From NCBI GenBank assembly GCA_029259635.1, contig JAJDEU010000013.1:496001-560000 (forward strand): 64,000 nt of DNA. The letters run 5' to 3'. The notes under the pieces were generated by a model. It saw nothing but the letters and a program-made list of their open reading frames with translations. It was not told the DNA's origin and searched no databases. This DNA is from Planctomycetota bacterium (GTDB taxonomy: Bacteria; Planctomycetota; UBA1135; GCA-002686595). Made by a program: the position numbers and the translations under genes. Positions 17,445 to 26,883 of the stretch are shown piece after piece; the first letter of the stretch is position 1; every line of letters starts with the position of its first letter.

Positions 17445-18125
17445 GTGAGAATGAAGCATCGCAGCACTGCCAGGTTCGCGCTCGAAGGAGTCGAGGGAGT
17501 CGTAGTAGCTCTAGCGGTCCTCCTAACTTGGCCGATTACGAAGCGCTGGTTGTGGAATTGGGGCTCGTCCTCCGCTGAGCGCGAACGGAGTTGGCCTGGC
17601 GACGAGCTCGTGTCGCCGAATCACCGGACCTACACGCGTGGCATCGACGTGATCGCATCCCCCGATCGGTTATGGCCTTGGTTGACCCAGATCGGTTTCG
17701 GTCGTGCCGGCTTCTACTCCTATGAACTGCTGGAGCGCATCGTCGGAATCCCGATTCGGAATGTGGAGAGCGTAATTCCCAGCCTGCAAAAGCTTGTCGT
17801 GGGCGACGAGATCGTGCTTCACCCCAATGCGCCCGGCATTCCCGTCGCGTTGGTGGAAGAAGGAAGGCATATCTGCTTTGGTGCGGTCGAAGAAATGCGT
17901 CAGGGTTCGAAGCGGCCTGACCCGGCGCGCTCGTGGTCGATGTACGTCGAGCCTGGGCATGGAAACGCGAGTCGATTCGTGCTTCGAGGCCGCGTCGCAC
18001 CCTTGCGAAAGCCAACTCCCTTGAAGCGCTTTGGAGTTCTCGTCGAGGAACCGATCGACTTCGTCATGGAGCAACGGATGCTGAGGACGGTTAAGCGATT
18101 GGCGGAAGGTCAGGAAGGTCGATAG
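17445..18125 (+). CDS. SRPBCC-family protein with N-terminal membrane anchor
   Basis: A 226-residue protein. One hydrophobic helix (VEGVVVALAVLLTWPITKRW, about 16-35) precedes a START/SRPBCC-like domain: YTRGIDVIASPDRLWPWLTQIGFGRAGFYSYELLERIVG, then VGDEIVLHP and a C-terminal helix. The motif IDVIASPDRLWPWL is the usual first strand and helix of polyketide-cyclase-like SRPBCC proteins, which bind hydrophobic ligands. The ligand is unknown. ATG at 17451 is an equally good start. No operon partner is visible; the next gene is convergent. Confidence 0.75.
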   Translation: MRMKHRSTARFALEGVEGVVVALAVLLTWPITKRWLWNWGSSSAERERSWPGDELVSPNHRTYTRGIDVIASPDRLWPWLTQIGFGRAGFYSYELLERIVGIPIRNVESVIPSLQKLVVGDEIVLHPNAPGIPVALVEEGRHICFGAVEEMRQGSKRPDPARSWSMYVEPGHGNASRFVLRGRVAPLRKPTPLKRFGVLVEEPIDFVMEQRMLRTVKRLAEGQEGR

Positions 18126-18200
18126 TGCGCGAATCGTTGCATGAAGGCTGAGTTGGGAATCGACCGCCCGGACCATTGCTGTCCGGCTTCGGAGATCAGC

Positions 18201-18917
18201 TCAGTCCTTAGCACCGTTCTCCGCAAAAAACGACTTCCACGCCTCCAGGTCTTCCCCAAAGTCCTCACCGCTAAAGGCGCGGAAGTGGTGTCCGTAGGAC
18301 AGAGGCCAGTGCTTCTGCGTTTCTGCCGACTTGAGCAACACCTCGACGCCGTCCGAGCGCCCCATGTAGGCAAGAGCGGAGGCCGCGAAAGCGGCCACGG
18401 GCGGCGGACCAGAGTAGCCGGGTACGGGTTCTTGGTCCTCGAGCAACGCGATCAGAGCCGGGACGGCTCGACGGGCGGGGCTATCTTCTCGCGCGCTAAT
18501 CAGCCCGAGCGCTTCGCAGGCGAACGCGCGACTCCTTGGGTCCCGATCCCCGAGCCGTTGAATCAACGGCTCGACGAACGACCCCGGTCCGACCTCCTGG
18601 CACACGATGCCCCAGAAGGTTCCGCCGAGCCGCTCGACCACGGGGTCGCGCTCATTGAACAACCTGAGGAGCTGAAAGATTGGACGCTCTTCCCGCAGCG
18701 CCTTAAGGACGCTCGGGCGATCGAAGTCGATGGTCGAGCTCAGCACTTCTCGGTTGTAGGCCCTGACGAGTTCGCGTGTCTCCTCAAGTCCGAGCCCTTC
18801 GGGCTCCAGGCTCTCCGGTGCGGCTGTCTCCCCTGGCACAGAGCACGAGCCTCCCATCAACCCGACCAGTACCACGATTCCCAGCTGTCTCCTTGAATCA
18901 CGCATATCACTCCTCAT
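18201..18917 (-). CDS. HEAT-repeat putative lipoprotein
   Basis: A 238-residue protein. The N-terminus (RRQLGIVVLVGLMGGSCS) is a likely lipoprotein signal with the cysteine at about residue 25. The rest contains helical repeats with the HEAT pattern (SRAFACEALGLISAREDSPARRAVPALIALL; PVAAFAASALAYMGRSDGVEVLL). HEAT lipoproteins usually act in protein binding; nothing here shows the partner. It starts 84 bp after the stop of the DUF1570 pseudogene on the same strand, so it may have been transcribed with that gene. Confidence 0.7.
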   Translation of the reverse strand: MRSDMRDSRRQLGIVVLVGLMGGSCSVPGETAAPESLEPEGLGLEETRELVRAYNREVLSSTIDFDRPSVLKALREERPIFQLLRLFNERDPVVERLGGTFWGIVCQEVGPGSFVEPLIQRLGDRDPRSRAFACEALGLISAREDSPARRAVPALIALLEDQEPVPGYSGPPPVAAFAASALAYMGRSDGVEVLLKSAETQKHWPLSYGHHFRAFSGEDFGEDLEAWKSFFAENGAKD

Positions 18918-19001
18918 GGCGCTTGTTTCTGCACGTGTCGAGAAGGAGTACGTGGGCGGGGCGCGATCGATAGACTCGGGACGAACGATCCCTGGCCAGG
19001 G

Positions 19002-20306
19002 TTACTTCGCCTGCTTGCGAACGGCTTCGACGGTGGCTTCCCAAACCTCGCGGTCTTCCTTGTCGACCACCTTCAGAATCTTCTTGGCGAATCGAATCGC
19101 CTTCTTCTTGTCCCCCAACTCGATATAGCACTGGGAGATCAACCAGAGGTAGAGCGGACTCTCGTCGTCGACCAATTCACTGGCCGCCATCGCGTACTCG
19201 AGTGCGACCTCCGGTTCGGATTCGTCGCCGTCGCTATCGATGCCCAGATACATGCGCGACAGGTTGTAGGGAGCGCGCGGATCCTCGGGCGAATCGGTCA
19301 CGACCTGCTTGAGCGCCTCTTTGGCCTTCGTGTAGTTGCCACTGCGCTTGTAGCTGTAGCCCAGCCAGTATTGCGCAGAAGACAACTCGGAATCCAGCTT
19401 GAGCGCCTTCTCCAACTCCTTCGCTGACTTGGCCCACTCCTTGTTCGAGCGATAGCCCTGAGCGATGAGAAAGTGATCGACGGCGTCAGTAGGTGTTGGA
19501 TCCACGGTGAGAATACCCGCCTTCCAGCGCTCGGTGAAGGCGTCCCAATCGTCGACCTCGAACTCGGCGCTCGGACCCTTCGAGCGCAGCTCCTTCAGGT
19601 AATTCACCAGGCGGTCTTTGTCATATTCGCCGTCCACGCTTAGGCAATAGAACACCAAGCTCCAGGACGTGGCGTAGTGCATGTAGCTGTGTAGGTCTTC
19701 GTTGTTCTCGCCGAAGTTGTTGAAGTCCGACGCGCTCATCTCGATGAGTTTGCGAGGGTCAAGGTACTTGTCATCCCTGATCGCCTGCTGGACGAGCGCC
19801 ACGTCGTACAGATGCGCTCGACGGATCGCCGGTCCCTTGTCGGGAACCTTCCAGCCCTCGAAGTACTCCGCCAAGCCCTCGTTGATCCACTTGGGCGCGT
19901 CGTAGGTAAAGCGGTTCAAGTACTGGTGTGACGCTTCGTGAAACACCACGGCGCGCAGCGCGACGTCTTTCTGATCGCTGTACATCACGATCGAGTTCAA
20001 GCTCGGCGAGAATTAGGCCAGCGGCGTCCCCCCCAAACCTCCTCCCCCACGCTTGTAGTACTCCTCGTATTCGTCGTAGGTCGCGAACAGCCGGATCTTA
20101 AGGGTGTTGTCGTTCTTCTTCGTGAGCCCGATTTCGTCGTAGAACTCTTTGAACAAACCGCAGTAGTGATCCAGCCGCTTGCCGAGCTCCTTCGATTCCG
20201 CAGCCGAAGCATTGGACTTGATGTTGGCTTCCTTCGAGCGATAGGTGCGCATGCCACCCGGAAGAATCGTGGCGAGCGCGAGTACGGGAACGATGAGTTT
20301 CAACAT
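19002..20306 (-). pseudogene. DUF1570/gluzincin-like secreted protease with TPRs, broken by one in-frame stop
   Basis: The frame starts at ATG 20306 (MLKLIVPVLALATILPGG, signal peptide) and runs 97 codons to an in-frame TAA at 20013-20015, then continues in the same frame for another 337 codons. The two halves join as YYKRGGGGLGGTPLA-stop-FSPSLNSIVMYSDQ, where the family usually has an aromatic or polar residue. Codon 123-127 is HEASH, the HExxH zinc site, with the third ligand probably in GLAEYFEGW. TPRs fill the last 150 residues. A single substitution (for example TAC to TAA) explains the break; no frameshift is needed. A downstream TTG at 20000 could give a protein without signal peptide. 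I therefore call it a recent pseudogene or a sequencing error. Confidence 0.8.
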
Positions 20307-20315
20307 GAGAAGACA

Positions 20316-20445
20316 ATACCAAGTCGCCCGCATCGCCGCCGCTTCCTCCATGACCATAGCGCTCCCACGCCTCCATCATCGGACAAGCACCGTGGGTAGA
20401 AGTCAGGGGTGCGACTTTCTCGAAACGTGACGAACGTGGTTCACC
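20316..20445. mobile_element. RAYT-derived miniature element M4
   Basis: The left end (ATACCAAGTCGCCCGCATCG) lies 9 bp upstream of the ATG of the protease pseudogene. The right end is weak: GGGGTGCGACTTTCTCGAAA near 20406-20426 is shared in part with M8 (GCGACTTTCCGAAACGTGGC). The exact right boundary is uncertain. Another RNA-level role, such as a hairpin in the 5' leader, cannot be excluded. Confidence 0.5.
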
Positions 20446-20458
20446 ACGGACTTGCGAA

Positions 20459-22213
20459 TCAGTCGTATCCCAACGCCTTCAGGGATTCGATCATCTCCTC
20501 TGAAGGTTCGAGCTCACTCTGGCCTGCCTGCGTGCGATCCACACGAGGCGGGAAGATATCGATGAGGTTGGCTATTCGCGACTTCACTTCACTCTCCCCC
20601 GAGAGGTCATTGCGCTCCTTCGGATCGTTTTCAAGATCGAAGTACATCACTTCCTTGTCCTTGATGCCGGGGCCACTATGAATCAGCTTCTCCTCCAACG
20701 ACTGGAGGCTACGCGCTTTCACCATCTCCGAGTGCGCAAACTCACTCAGTAGAACGCGATGCTTCACATCTTGATTGAGCGCGAACGGCACCAAGCTTGT
20801 GCCCCTGGTGGTACCGGGAGAAGGGACGCCGGCAAGATCGAGCAAAGTCGGAAACAAATCGACATGACTCACGGGTTCGGCGACGACAACGCCTGCCGGC
20901 AATCTCCCCGGCGCTCTCAAAATAAAGGGCACCCGCAGCAATTCGTTGAAGAGCGAATTGCCGTGTTCAAAAGTTCCGTGCTCCCAAAAACCTTCGCCGT
21001 GGTCGGAGATGATGCTGAGAATCATGTCGTCGGTGAGACCCGCGAGGGCAAAGTCCTCGAGCAAGACCTTCATGAAGTCGTCGGTACGGCGAATCTCCGC
21101 ATCGTAGAGGTTGATAACACCGACTCGCTCCTTGGGCACTGTTCGCGCCGCCGCCGGTCCGAACATGGTCCGATAAGACTCCGGCGGGTTGTAGGGATGG
21201 TGCGGATAGATCAAGTGAACGTAGAGAAAGACGCCGCCCTGCGGGCGATTTTGAATGAGCGTTTGCAGCTCGCCACGAATCGTCTCCATCGGAGTTTGTT
21301 GCCAACCCGTGTACTTTTCGTCTCCCGCAAACAAGTGCGAGAAGACGTCAAATCCCGCGCCAAACCGTCCGGCTCGAATGCCCGGATGATCGGAGGCCGC
21401 AATCGTGTAGTAGCCAGCGCTCGCCAGCGCTTCGGCGAGTGTCGTGAGTTCTTCGGGCACGATCTTCCGAATCATCTTTTTATGCGGACCCGGGTTCCAA
21501 ACGTCGGAAGGGTAGAGCCCGGTGAACAGGGCCAAAATCGACGGGTCGGTCCACGGTGCAGCTGAAATGGTGTTCTCAAAGCGGACGCCCTCTGACGCTA
21601 GAAGATCCATCGTCGGACTCGTATCCCGTTCGTACCCATAACATCCGAGATGATCGGCCTTGAGAGTGTCGATCAGGAAGAAGACGATGTTCGGACGCTT
21701 GAGCTCACCACTCTCGACGAATAACTCACTCCAATAGACTTCGGCCGAAGAGGGCTCCCCCTCCGCTTGCCCGCGAAGTTCACCCGTAGTGAACTCGAGT
21801 TGAACGGACTGGCCGTCAAAGGCGCTGAGATCGAGAACCTGATCTTGCCAGTGGGCTTGATCGGCGGCGATTTCCGATTCTAAGAGTGTCGTCTGCGCAT
21901 CGGCGCTTTTGACCGTCACCGTCACCGGTAAGGAACCAGAGGAGCGCGGATTCTGTCCGAGCCCGAAGTGCAACTTGCCTGCGGCAGGTACCTCGAGAGA
22001 GATGGAGAAACTGTGGGGAGTTGGTCCGCCGAGTGCAAACCGCCGCTGTCCGGATAGAGAGCGGGCTTGAACTCCGAGTTCTTGCGCCGACGTCGATTCA
22101 AAGGACCGATCTAATAGGCGAATTGGACCCGAGAGGTCTTCGCCGGAAGAACCGCATGAACCTGCGAAAAGAACAATGAAGAGCAAGGACGGTGCGGTGA
22201 AACGGCATCTCAT
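20459..22213 (-). CDS. Sulfatase-like lipoprotein hydrolase lacking the formylglycine cysteine
   Basis: A 584-residue protein with a lipoprotein signal (LLFIVLFAGSCGSS). Residues about 30-165 are a beta-sandwich-like domain. From about 173 there is an alkaline-phosphatase/sulfatase fold: RPNIVFFLIDTLKADHLGCYGY (metal-binding D), then WTDPSILALFTGLYPS, and later IISDHGEGFWEHGTFEHGN with the second metal D-H. In true sulfatases the core is C/S-x-P-S-R. Here it is T-D-P-S-I, so the residue that becomes formylglycine is threonine and the arginine is missing. Threonine is the nucleophile in LtaS and EptA-type phosphotransferases of the same superfamily, so a phosphatase or phosphotransferase role is possible. 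Element M5 lies 43 bp upstream. Confidence 0.88.
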   Translation of the reverse strand: MRCRFTAPSLLFIVLFAGSCGSSGEDLSGPIRLLDRSFESTSAQELGVQARSLSGQRRFALGGPTPHSFSISLEVPAAGKLHFGLGQNPRSSGSLPVTVTVKSADAQTTLLESEIAADQAHWQDQVLDLSAFDGQSVQLEFTTGELRGQAEGEPSSAEVYWSELFVESGELKRPNIVFFLIDTLKADHLGCYGYERDTSPTMDLLASEGVRFENTISAAPWTDPSILALFTGLYPSDVWNPGPHKKMIRKIVPEELTTLAEALASAGYYTIAASDHPGIRAGRFGAGFDVFSHLFAGDEKYTGWQQTPMETIRGELQTLIQNRPQGGVFLYVHLIYPHHPYNPPESYRTMFGPAAARTVPKERVGVINLYDAEIRRTDDFMKVLLEDFALAGLTDDMILSIISDHGEGFWEHGTFEHGNSLFNELLRVPFILRAPGRLPAGVVVAEPVSHVDLFPTLLDLAGVPSPGTTRGTSLVPFALNQDVKHRVLLSEFAHSEMVKARSLQSLEEKLIHSGPGIKDKEVMYFDLENDPKERNDLSGESEVKSRIANLIDIFPPRVDRTQAGQSELEPSEEMIESLKALGYD

Positions 22214-22256
22214 CCCAGCATGTTAGCGGCCGAATTCAGCTTCTGCTCGTTTTCCA

Positions 22257-22448
22257 ATACCGAGTCGCACCAATCTCCGCCGTTTCCTCCGAAACCGGCG
22301 TGATCCTTCCGGGCCGCGGCCCCACGTGAACCAGCGCGAAATTGCGATACGCCCGCTGTTCGAAGTGAGAGCAACCGGAAGCGATGCGGCGAGCCCTGAA
22401 CGAGTACTCGCGCTTCATCCTTCGCCGGCGATGCGTGCGACTCGGGAT
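22257..22448. mobile_element. RAYT-derived miniature element M5
   Basis: A 192-bp element. The left end reads ATACCGAGTCGCACCAATCT, the best match to the family consensus, and the right end reads GTGCGACTCGGGATGG, its inverted form. Positions 22344-22366 (GCGAAATTGCGATACGCCCG) resemble the part of the transposase gene that encodes NRGIAKHALFE. The right end lies 4 bp from the stop codon of the TetR gene. Confidence 0.75.
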
Positions 22449-22452
22449 GGTG

Positions 22453-23055
22453 CTAACTGCCCTCGGTGCCGCTTCCGCCGAGGAGCGCTCGCCCGACTTC
22501 CCCGACCAGTCGCTTGCGGGCGCTGGCGGAAAGCAAGCCGAGCTCACGGCCGATGTTTGCGACGGTCCCTAATCCAACAATCGCCCAGGCGACCAGTGCA
22601 GGATCGGTAACCACGGGTTCCGGACCTCCCTCGCGATGGACCTTGACCTGCTTCTTCACGAAGCGGTGAAACCGTCCGTAAAGAAGTTTCAGAGCACCCG
22701 CGATCTCCGGGTCGTCCGTCTCCGATAGCCCAGCGAATACGATCCGATAGAGGCCGAACTCGCCTTGGTGCGTGGACTCGTAGTCGAGGATGAGCTCGGC
22801 CGGACTGACCTCGTCGTCGGCTCGCGAAAGAAGTTCGTCCCAGGTCTCTTCGGAAAGTTGGTAGACGTAGTCCAGAGCGGCGATGAACATCGCGCGCTTG
22901 TCGGGCCACAACCGATACAGGATGGTCTCGCGCACATTGCAGCGGTCGGCGAGCTCGGCCGTGGTCGTCCGGCGGTAGCCGAGGTTGGCAAAGGTGCGCG
23001 CGAGAATGGGGACGAAGTCGAGGCGGCGCTCAGCGCTTTGATTCGGTCGCGGCAT
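22453..23055 (-). CDS. TetR/AcrR-family transcriptional regulator
   Basis: A 200-residue repressor-type protein. The N-terminal HTH is clear: ARTFANLGYRRTTTAELADRCNVRETILYRLWPDKRAMFIAAL (about 19-62). The C-terminal ligand domain is helical and has no recognised subfamily. Its target is unknown, because both neighbours are unrelated: a sulfatase-like gene and element M5 lie downstream, and a periplasmic protein gene lies 122 bp upstream on the same strand. Such regulators often control the gene next to them, so the upstream gene is one candidate. Confidence 0.88.
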   Translation of the reverse strand: MPRPNQSAERRLDFVPILARTFANLGYRRTTTAELADRCNVRETILYRLWPDKRAMFIAALDYVYQLSEETWDELLSRADDEVSPAELILDYESTHQGEFGLYRIVFAGLSETDDPEIAGALKLLYGRFHRFVKKQVKVHREGGPEPVVTDPALVAWAIVGLGTVANIGRELGLLSASARKRLVGEVGRALLGGSGTEGS

Positions 23056-23177
23056 GGGTGGTCTCGGAACCTTTCATCCTCAGTGCGTTGCCTGTTTCCA
23101 GACGGTTGGCATGACCAAGTTCGGCTTTAAGGGTCTATTCCGGCGGCATGGACTACGCGTCCTACGAAGAGCACGAT

Positions 23178-23714
23178 TCAATGATCGTTCCTGAGCTGAT
23201 CGAGCGGGACCGGGTCCTTTGCGACGATCTCCCGGATGTTCTGGAGCGTCTTCTCGTTGGGATCGAACTCGGCCACGAGGAGGTCCGTGACGTCGACGAA
23301 CTTCGCCGAGGGACTGTGGTAGGTAAGAGTCCACTTCGAGACGATGACGTCCACTCCTGCCCGCTTCGCAATGTCCGGGAGCTTGTCCTCGATCCGCGCG
23401 ATGATGTCGTCCACCGGAGCCGCCCCGAATCCCTGCTCGTGGATGCGCTTCTGAAGCGCGGGCCCCATCGCCTCGATCTTCGCGACCAGCTCTTCGTCCC
23501 CGGCCTCCTTAGCCCGCTCTAAATTAGCCGTTTGCGCGGACAAGTAGTCGTTGAATTCGTCCGAGCCGACGTAGGCGAATAGGACGCCGCGCGAGTCGAA
23601 CGTTCCCACGGCGACCCTTGGGCTCTCCGACGTCACGGACGTGTTCTGGGCGCTCAACGTCAGCGCGAGTAGTCCTCCAAAGAGCAGTCCGATGCTTAAG
23701 TGAAGTTTCTTCAT
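23178..23714 (-). CDS. Periplasmic protein, OmpH/Skp-like or unknown
   Basis: A 178-residue protein with a signal peptide (MKKLHLSIGLLFGGLLALTLSAQ). The mature part starts VAVGTFDSRGVLFAYVGSDEFNDYL, continues with a charged helix (LERAKEAGDEELVAKIEAMGPALQKRIHEQ), and ends with a strand-rich part (GVDVIVSKWTLTYHSPSAKFVDVTDLLVAEF). Strand-helix-strand resembles Skp/OmpH chaperones, but the helix is short, so this is only a suggestion. ATG 23714 is chosen because GGAAACGG lies just upstream and the signal peptide begins there; an in-frame start at 23744 is less likely. Confidence 0.65.
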   Translation of the reverse strand: MKKLHLSIGLLFGGLLALTLSAQNTSVTSESPRVAVGTFDSRGVLFAYVGSDEFNDYLSAQTANLERAKEAGDEELVAKIEAMGPALQKRIHEQGFGAAPVDDIIARIEDKLPDIAKRAGVDVIVSKWTLTYHSPSAKFVDVTDLLVAEFDPNEKTLQNIREIVAKDPVPLDQLRNDH

Positions 23715-23877
23715 CTTCCGTTTCCTTCTCTGATTGGGCTTCAATACTCGCCCGTCGTTGGCCGACCCCGATTCGATACCGGATCACTCGCCACGACGAG
23801 CCGCCCTGGAACGAGAGGTTGCCCAGGGCGTTTAGTTAGTATCCACTTACATTACGATCTGTCAACTGAGAATCGCC

Positions 23878-24114
23878 CTGCCGAGTCGCGCCTATCTCCT
23901 CCGTTCTCTACGGAACCAGACGGGGCTCCGGCCGGCTCTTTCGACGGAGAAACCCGATGGGACGGCTCCCCCGAGGCAACATTCCCAAATCTCGCACCGA
24001 GCGGGTTCCTCTAAAATCGCGAGCTGGGCGGATCGTGCGAGAGCAGACACACCGAGTCGCAACGCACACTCGATTCGACTCGCCGAAACGGCGGCGATTG
24101 GTGCGACTCGGTAT
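23878..24114. mobile_element. RAYT-derived miniature element M6
   Basis: About 237 bp. The left end is decayed (GCCGAGTCGCGCCTATCTCC). The right end is nearly perfect: GGCGGCGATTGGTGCGACTC then GGTAT. A second partial left end (CACCGAGTCGCAACG) lies inside at about 24050. The interior (ATGGGACGGCTCCCCCGAGG at 23957) could encode the first residues of a RAYT (MGRLPRGN). The element ends 6 bp before the ATG of the next gene, so its right end is the 5' leader of that gene. Confidence 0.72.
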
Positions 24115-24120
24115 GGTGGG

Positions 24121-26823
24121 ATGATGCGACGATCCCCCATGCGCGTAATTCGTTTCCTAGTTGGTTTTGCCTTCTTCGCGTCGACCGCCGGGGTAGCACG
24201 CGCTCAGTTTCTCAATCCGGAGACGTATACCTCCGACTCTGGTGAGTACGAACTCTCCGTGAGTCCGAGTGCGCCGAACGGGAAAGGGCCTTCCAGGTAC
24301 CAATTGACTCACTTAGGTGAGGAGGTTTGGTCGGGAGGGCGGCCGTTCAGTCTCTGGCAAGCGCGCGTCACCGACGACGGTTTCGTCGGCGGGTATGCCT
24401 ACGAAGGGGGCGTGTTTTCGGGAGGACACCATGGAACCGGCTACTCGGACCTCACCGTTTTCATGCTGGACTCCAAAGGAGAGGTCCTGCTCCGCGATCC
24501 AATTCGAAACCACGAAGGCGAATACCGATCATGGGGAATGACTCCGGGGAATTGCCCAGCTGTTTTCGACATTTGGCTCGACGACAGCGCAGACCGATTT
24601 GTGGTTTGCGTTCCTTTGACCGACGGGGATTCGCCCTATGCGTGGTGGATCTACCAGGCCAGCAACGGAGTGCACCTATTTGACGTACCGCTTGCCACTC
24701 CGTCACTCCCCGAAGACTCTCTTTGTCGGCAGGTCAATGCGGAGATCGTACCTGGCACATCCCTGATGATGATTCACTGGTACGTCAGGGACAAGTCGGA
24801 GAATGGACTCGGACGAACTGCGGCACTGGAGCTAGTCAGCCTCGACGGAATTCCGTTATGGGAGCAAGTCTTGCCTCGAGAATACGAGTCCATGCCGGAG
24901 TTCTGGTTCTGGTGGTCCGACGAACCTCCGCTGGGCGAACAACTGACCTTGAACCAGCGTGGGTTTCAATTCAATTCGATCAAGCTCGCCTCAAGCATCC
25001 AATTCACTGTGGAACCCGACGCGGATGCGTTCCTGGGCTGGCGTGTCGCACAGCGCTCTGTAGTCACGAACTCCGATCTCCAAAAGCCCGAAGAAGCCGT
25101 CGCGACGCCCAGATCTATTGATCTTGAGTTCCTCGGCGAGATGGTATTGCGCGTCCGTGAGCCAGAGAAAACTTCGATCCACGGAATCTACGACTTTCGA
25201 ATCGAGCAAACGGGCAACCTCGCGTTCCTGCAGCGAGGAGAAGGCGAAGAGTTCCGCTTCGTTCGAGTAACGACGGAAGGAGAAGTATTGCTCGACCTCG
25301 CCGTGGAGCTTCCGGAAGTCGAGCCGGGGGCCTATCCAATCGCGGCACCGACCGGCACCGGCCGCTGGATTCTCATTCGCAATCGCTACGCCGAAGGCGA
25401 GCCCACACGGGCGTGGTGGTTCGATCCTTCGACAGGCGCGGTCACCGATGTACCCGGTTTGCTTCCCGGCCATGTCAACGAGGTTATGGGAACTGGAGAC
25501 GGAGGCTTTGTCACCCTTGGTTCGATTGAGCCGGGGTCCCCGTCGTCGATCAAAATCAATCTCTATGACCCGAATGGGGAGCCCCTCTGGGATCGTCCAT
25601 CGGACGGTTACGCCGATGGGAGTTCGTTCAGGTCTGCTGTTTGGCTCAAGGGCCGCGGCGTAGTCACCATCACTTCAAAAGGTGTCCAATTGCTCGAGGA
25701 GTACGACCGGAACGGGCTTCGAGTCCATTCAGTCGAGCTCGACGAGTGGCTGGGCCGAGAGGCCAACTATCCCTCGCAGCTATCGCCAGGAAGGAATGGG
25801 GGCTTCTTCCTGCACGACTTCGGGGGCACGCCCTCCATCATCGAGTTCGATCCCGATGGCCATGAGATCGGCGAGTTTTCGCCTGCTTATTCAGACGGGC
25901 GAACCTTTCGAATCACCGGCGGCGTTCGGGCCGCCCCGGACGGCACGCTCTGGACATCCGACTCCCATGCCCTGTTGAGACTGGGCCCGGACGGAACCGT
26001 CGACAATATTCTCGGTCGCGGACCTGACGACGGGGGGCTCGAGGAAGTCCGTGCACTCGCCGTTGATTCGAGAGACCGAATCCACGTGGTCAACGGGCGA
26101 TCGTCAGCGGTTCACGTGTTTGATCGGGAGGGAACTCTACTCAAGACGGGCCTCCCGCTTCCCACCGACTTTCGCACGGCTGGAGGGATCGGTTCGATCA
26201 CCGTCGACGGAGATGGCGCGGTCTACTATCACACCGGCGTCGATCTGACCGGCGATCCTCGATACTTGAAGCTATCCGGCAACTGCGAGCGAATGGGTTT
26301 TGAAACCATCGGGTTCGATTCGATCACCGAACAGTGGTTGTTCCAGCCGGGTACGACCCGTCGCTGGGTGCTCGGCTTTGAATCGATTGGGCTATTCGAC
26401 GCCGCTGGAAAGCTCGTAAAAGAAATTCTCAAACGCCCAAACGGGGAGTGGATCCAACGAGTCGATACGGGCGCCGTCGGGCCCGATGGATCCTTGGCGG
26501 TACTGGTCGGCCAAGCCAGCGCAATGTGGTCCGGTAATGACGCCATTTGTCTCTACGGACCGGACGGAGAACCGGTCCGAACGATTCCCCTCACCAAAGA
26601 GAGCTCCTTCGAGCAAATCGTCTTCAACGGCGCGACCGTCGTGACCCTGAGCGACGATGTGCTCCACATCTATCGCGAGGACAGTGACCAGCCGCTCGTC
26701 TTTGAACCCGAGGAACCAACGGAGACGGGGTTTCAGGGAGTTTTCCGAAGTGCTGATGCGGACGAACTCTGGCTCCTGACATGGAGTCATCCTGTCGTGA
26801 AGCGCTATGCCTGGCCCGAGTGA
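24121..26823 (+). CDS. Large secreted beta-propeller-like protein
   Basis: A 900-residue protein with a signal peptide (MRVIRFLVGFAFFASTAGVARAQ; starts at 24121, 24124 and 24139 are all possible). The body is strand-rich and repeats a pattern typical of NHL or SMP-30-type propeller blades: GEVLLRDPI, GEPLWDRPS, GTLWTSDSHALLRLGPDG, VRALAVDSRDRIHVVNGRSSAVHVFDREGTLLKT, GSITVDGDGAVYYHTG, GEPVRTIPL. One or two propellers are likely. No catalytic motif was found, so a binding or cell-surface role is likely. The gene starts directly after element M6. Confidence 0.7.
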   Translation: MMRRSPMRVIRFLVGFAFFASTAGVARAQFLNPETYTSDSGEYELSVSPSAPNGKGPSRYQLTHLGEEVWSGGRPFSLWQARVTDDGFVGGYAYEGGVFSGGHHGTGYSDLTVFMLDSKGEVLLRDPIRNHEGEYRSWGMTPGNCPAVFDIWLDDSADRFVVCVPLTDGDSPYAWWIYQASNGVHLFDVPLATPSLPEDSLCRQVNAEIVPGTSLMMIHWYVRDKSENGLGRTAALELVSLDGIPLWEQVLPREYESMPEFWFWWSDEPPLGEQLTLNQRGFQFNSIKLASSIQFTVEPDADAFLGWRVAQRSVVTNSDLQKPEEAVATPRSIDLEFLGEMVLRVREPEKTSIHGIYDFRIEQTGNLAFLQRGEGEEFRFVRVTTEGEVLLDLAVELPEVEPGAYPIAAPTGTGRWILIRNRYAEGEPTRAWWFDPSTGAVTDVPGLLPGHVNEVMGTGDGGFVTLGSIEPGSPSSIKINLYDPNGEPLWDRPSDGYADGSSFRSAVWLKGRGVVTITSKGVQLLEEYDRNGLRVHSVELDEWLGREANYPSQLSPGRNGGFFLHDFGGTPSIIEFDPDGHEIGEFSPAYSDGRTFRITGGVRAAPDGTLWTSDSHALLRLGPDGTVDNILGRGPDDGGLEEVRALAVDSRDRIHVVNGRSSAVHVFDREGTLLKTGLPLPTDFRTAGGIGSITVDGDGAVYYHTGVDLTGDPRYLKLSGNCERMGFETIGFDSITEQWLFQPGTTRRWVLGFESIGLFDAAGKLVKEILKRPNGEWIQRVDTGAVGPDGSLAVLVGQASAMWSGNDAICLYGPDGEPVRTIPLTKESSFEQIVFNGATVVTLSDDVLHIYREDSDQPLVFEPEEPTETGFQGVFRSADADELWLLTWSHPVVKRYAWPE

Positions 26824-26883
26824 GTCGATACCGCCATTCCGAGACGGGAATCCGAGTCGTCATGAGAAGACCCGGCCTGTCGG

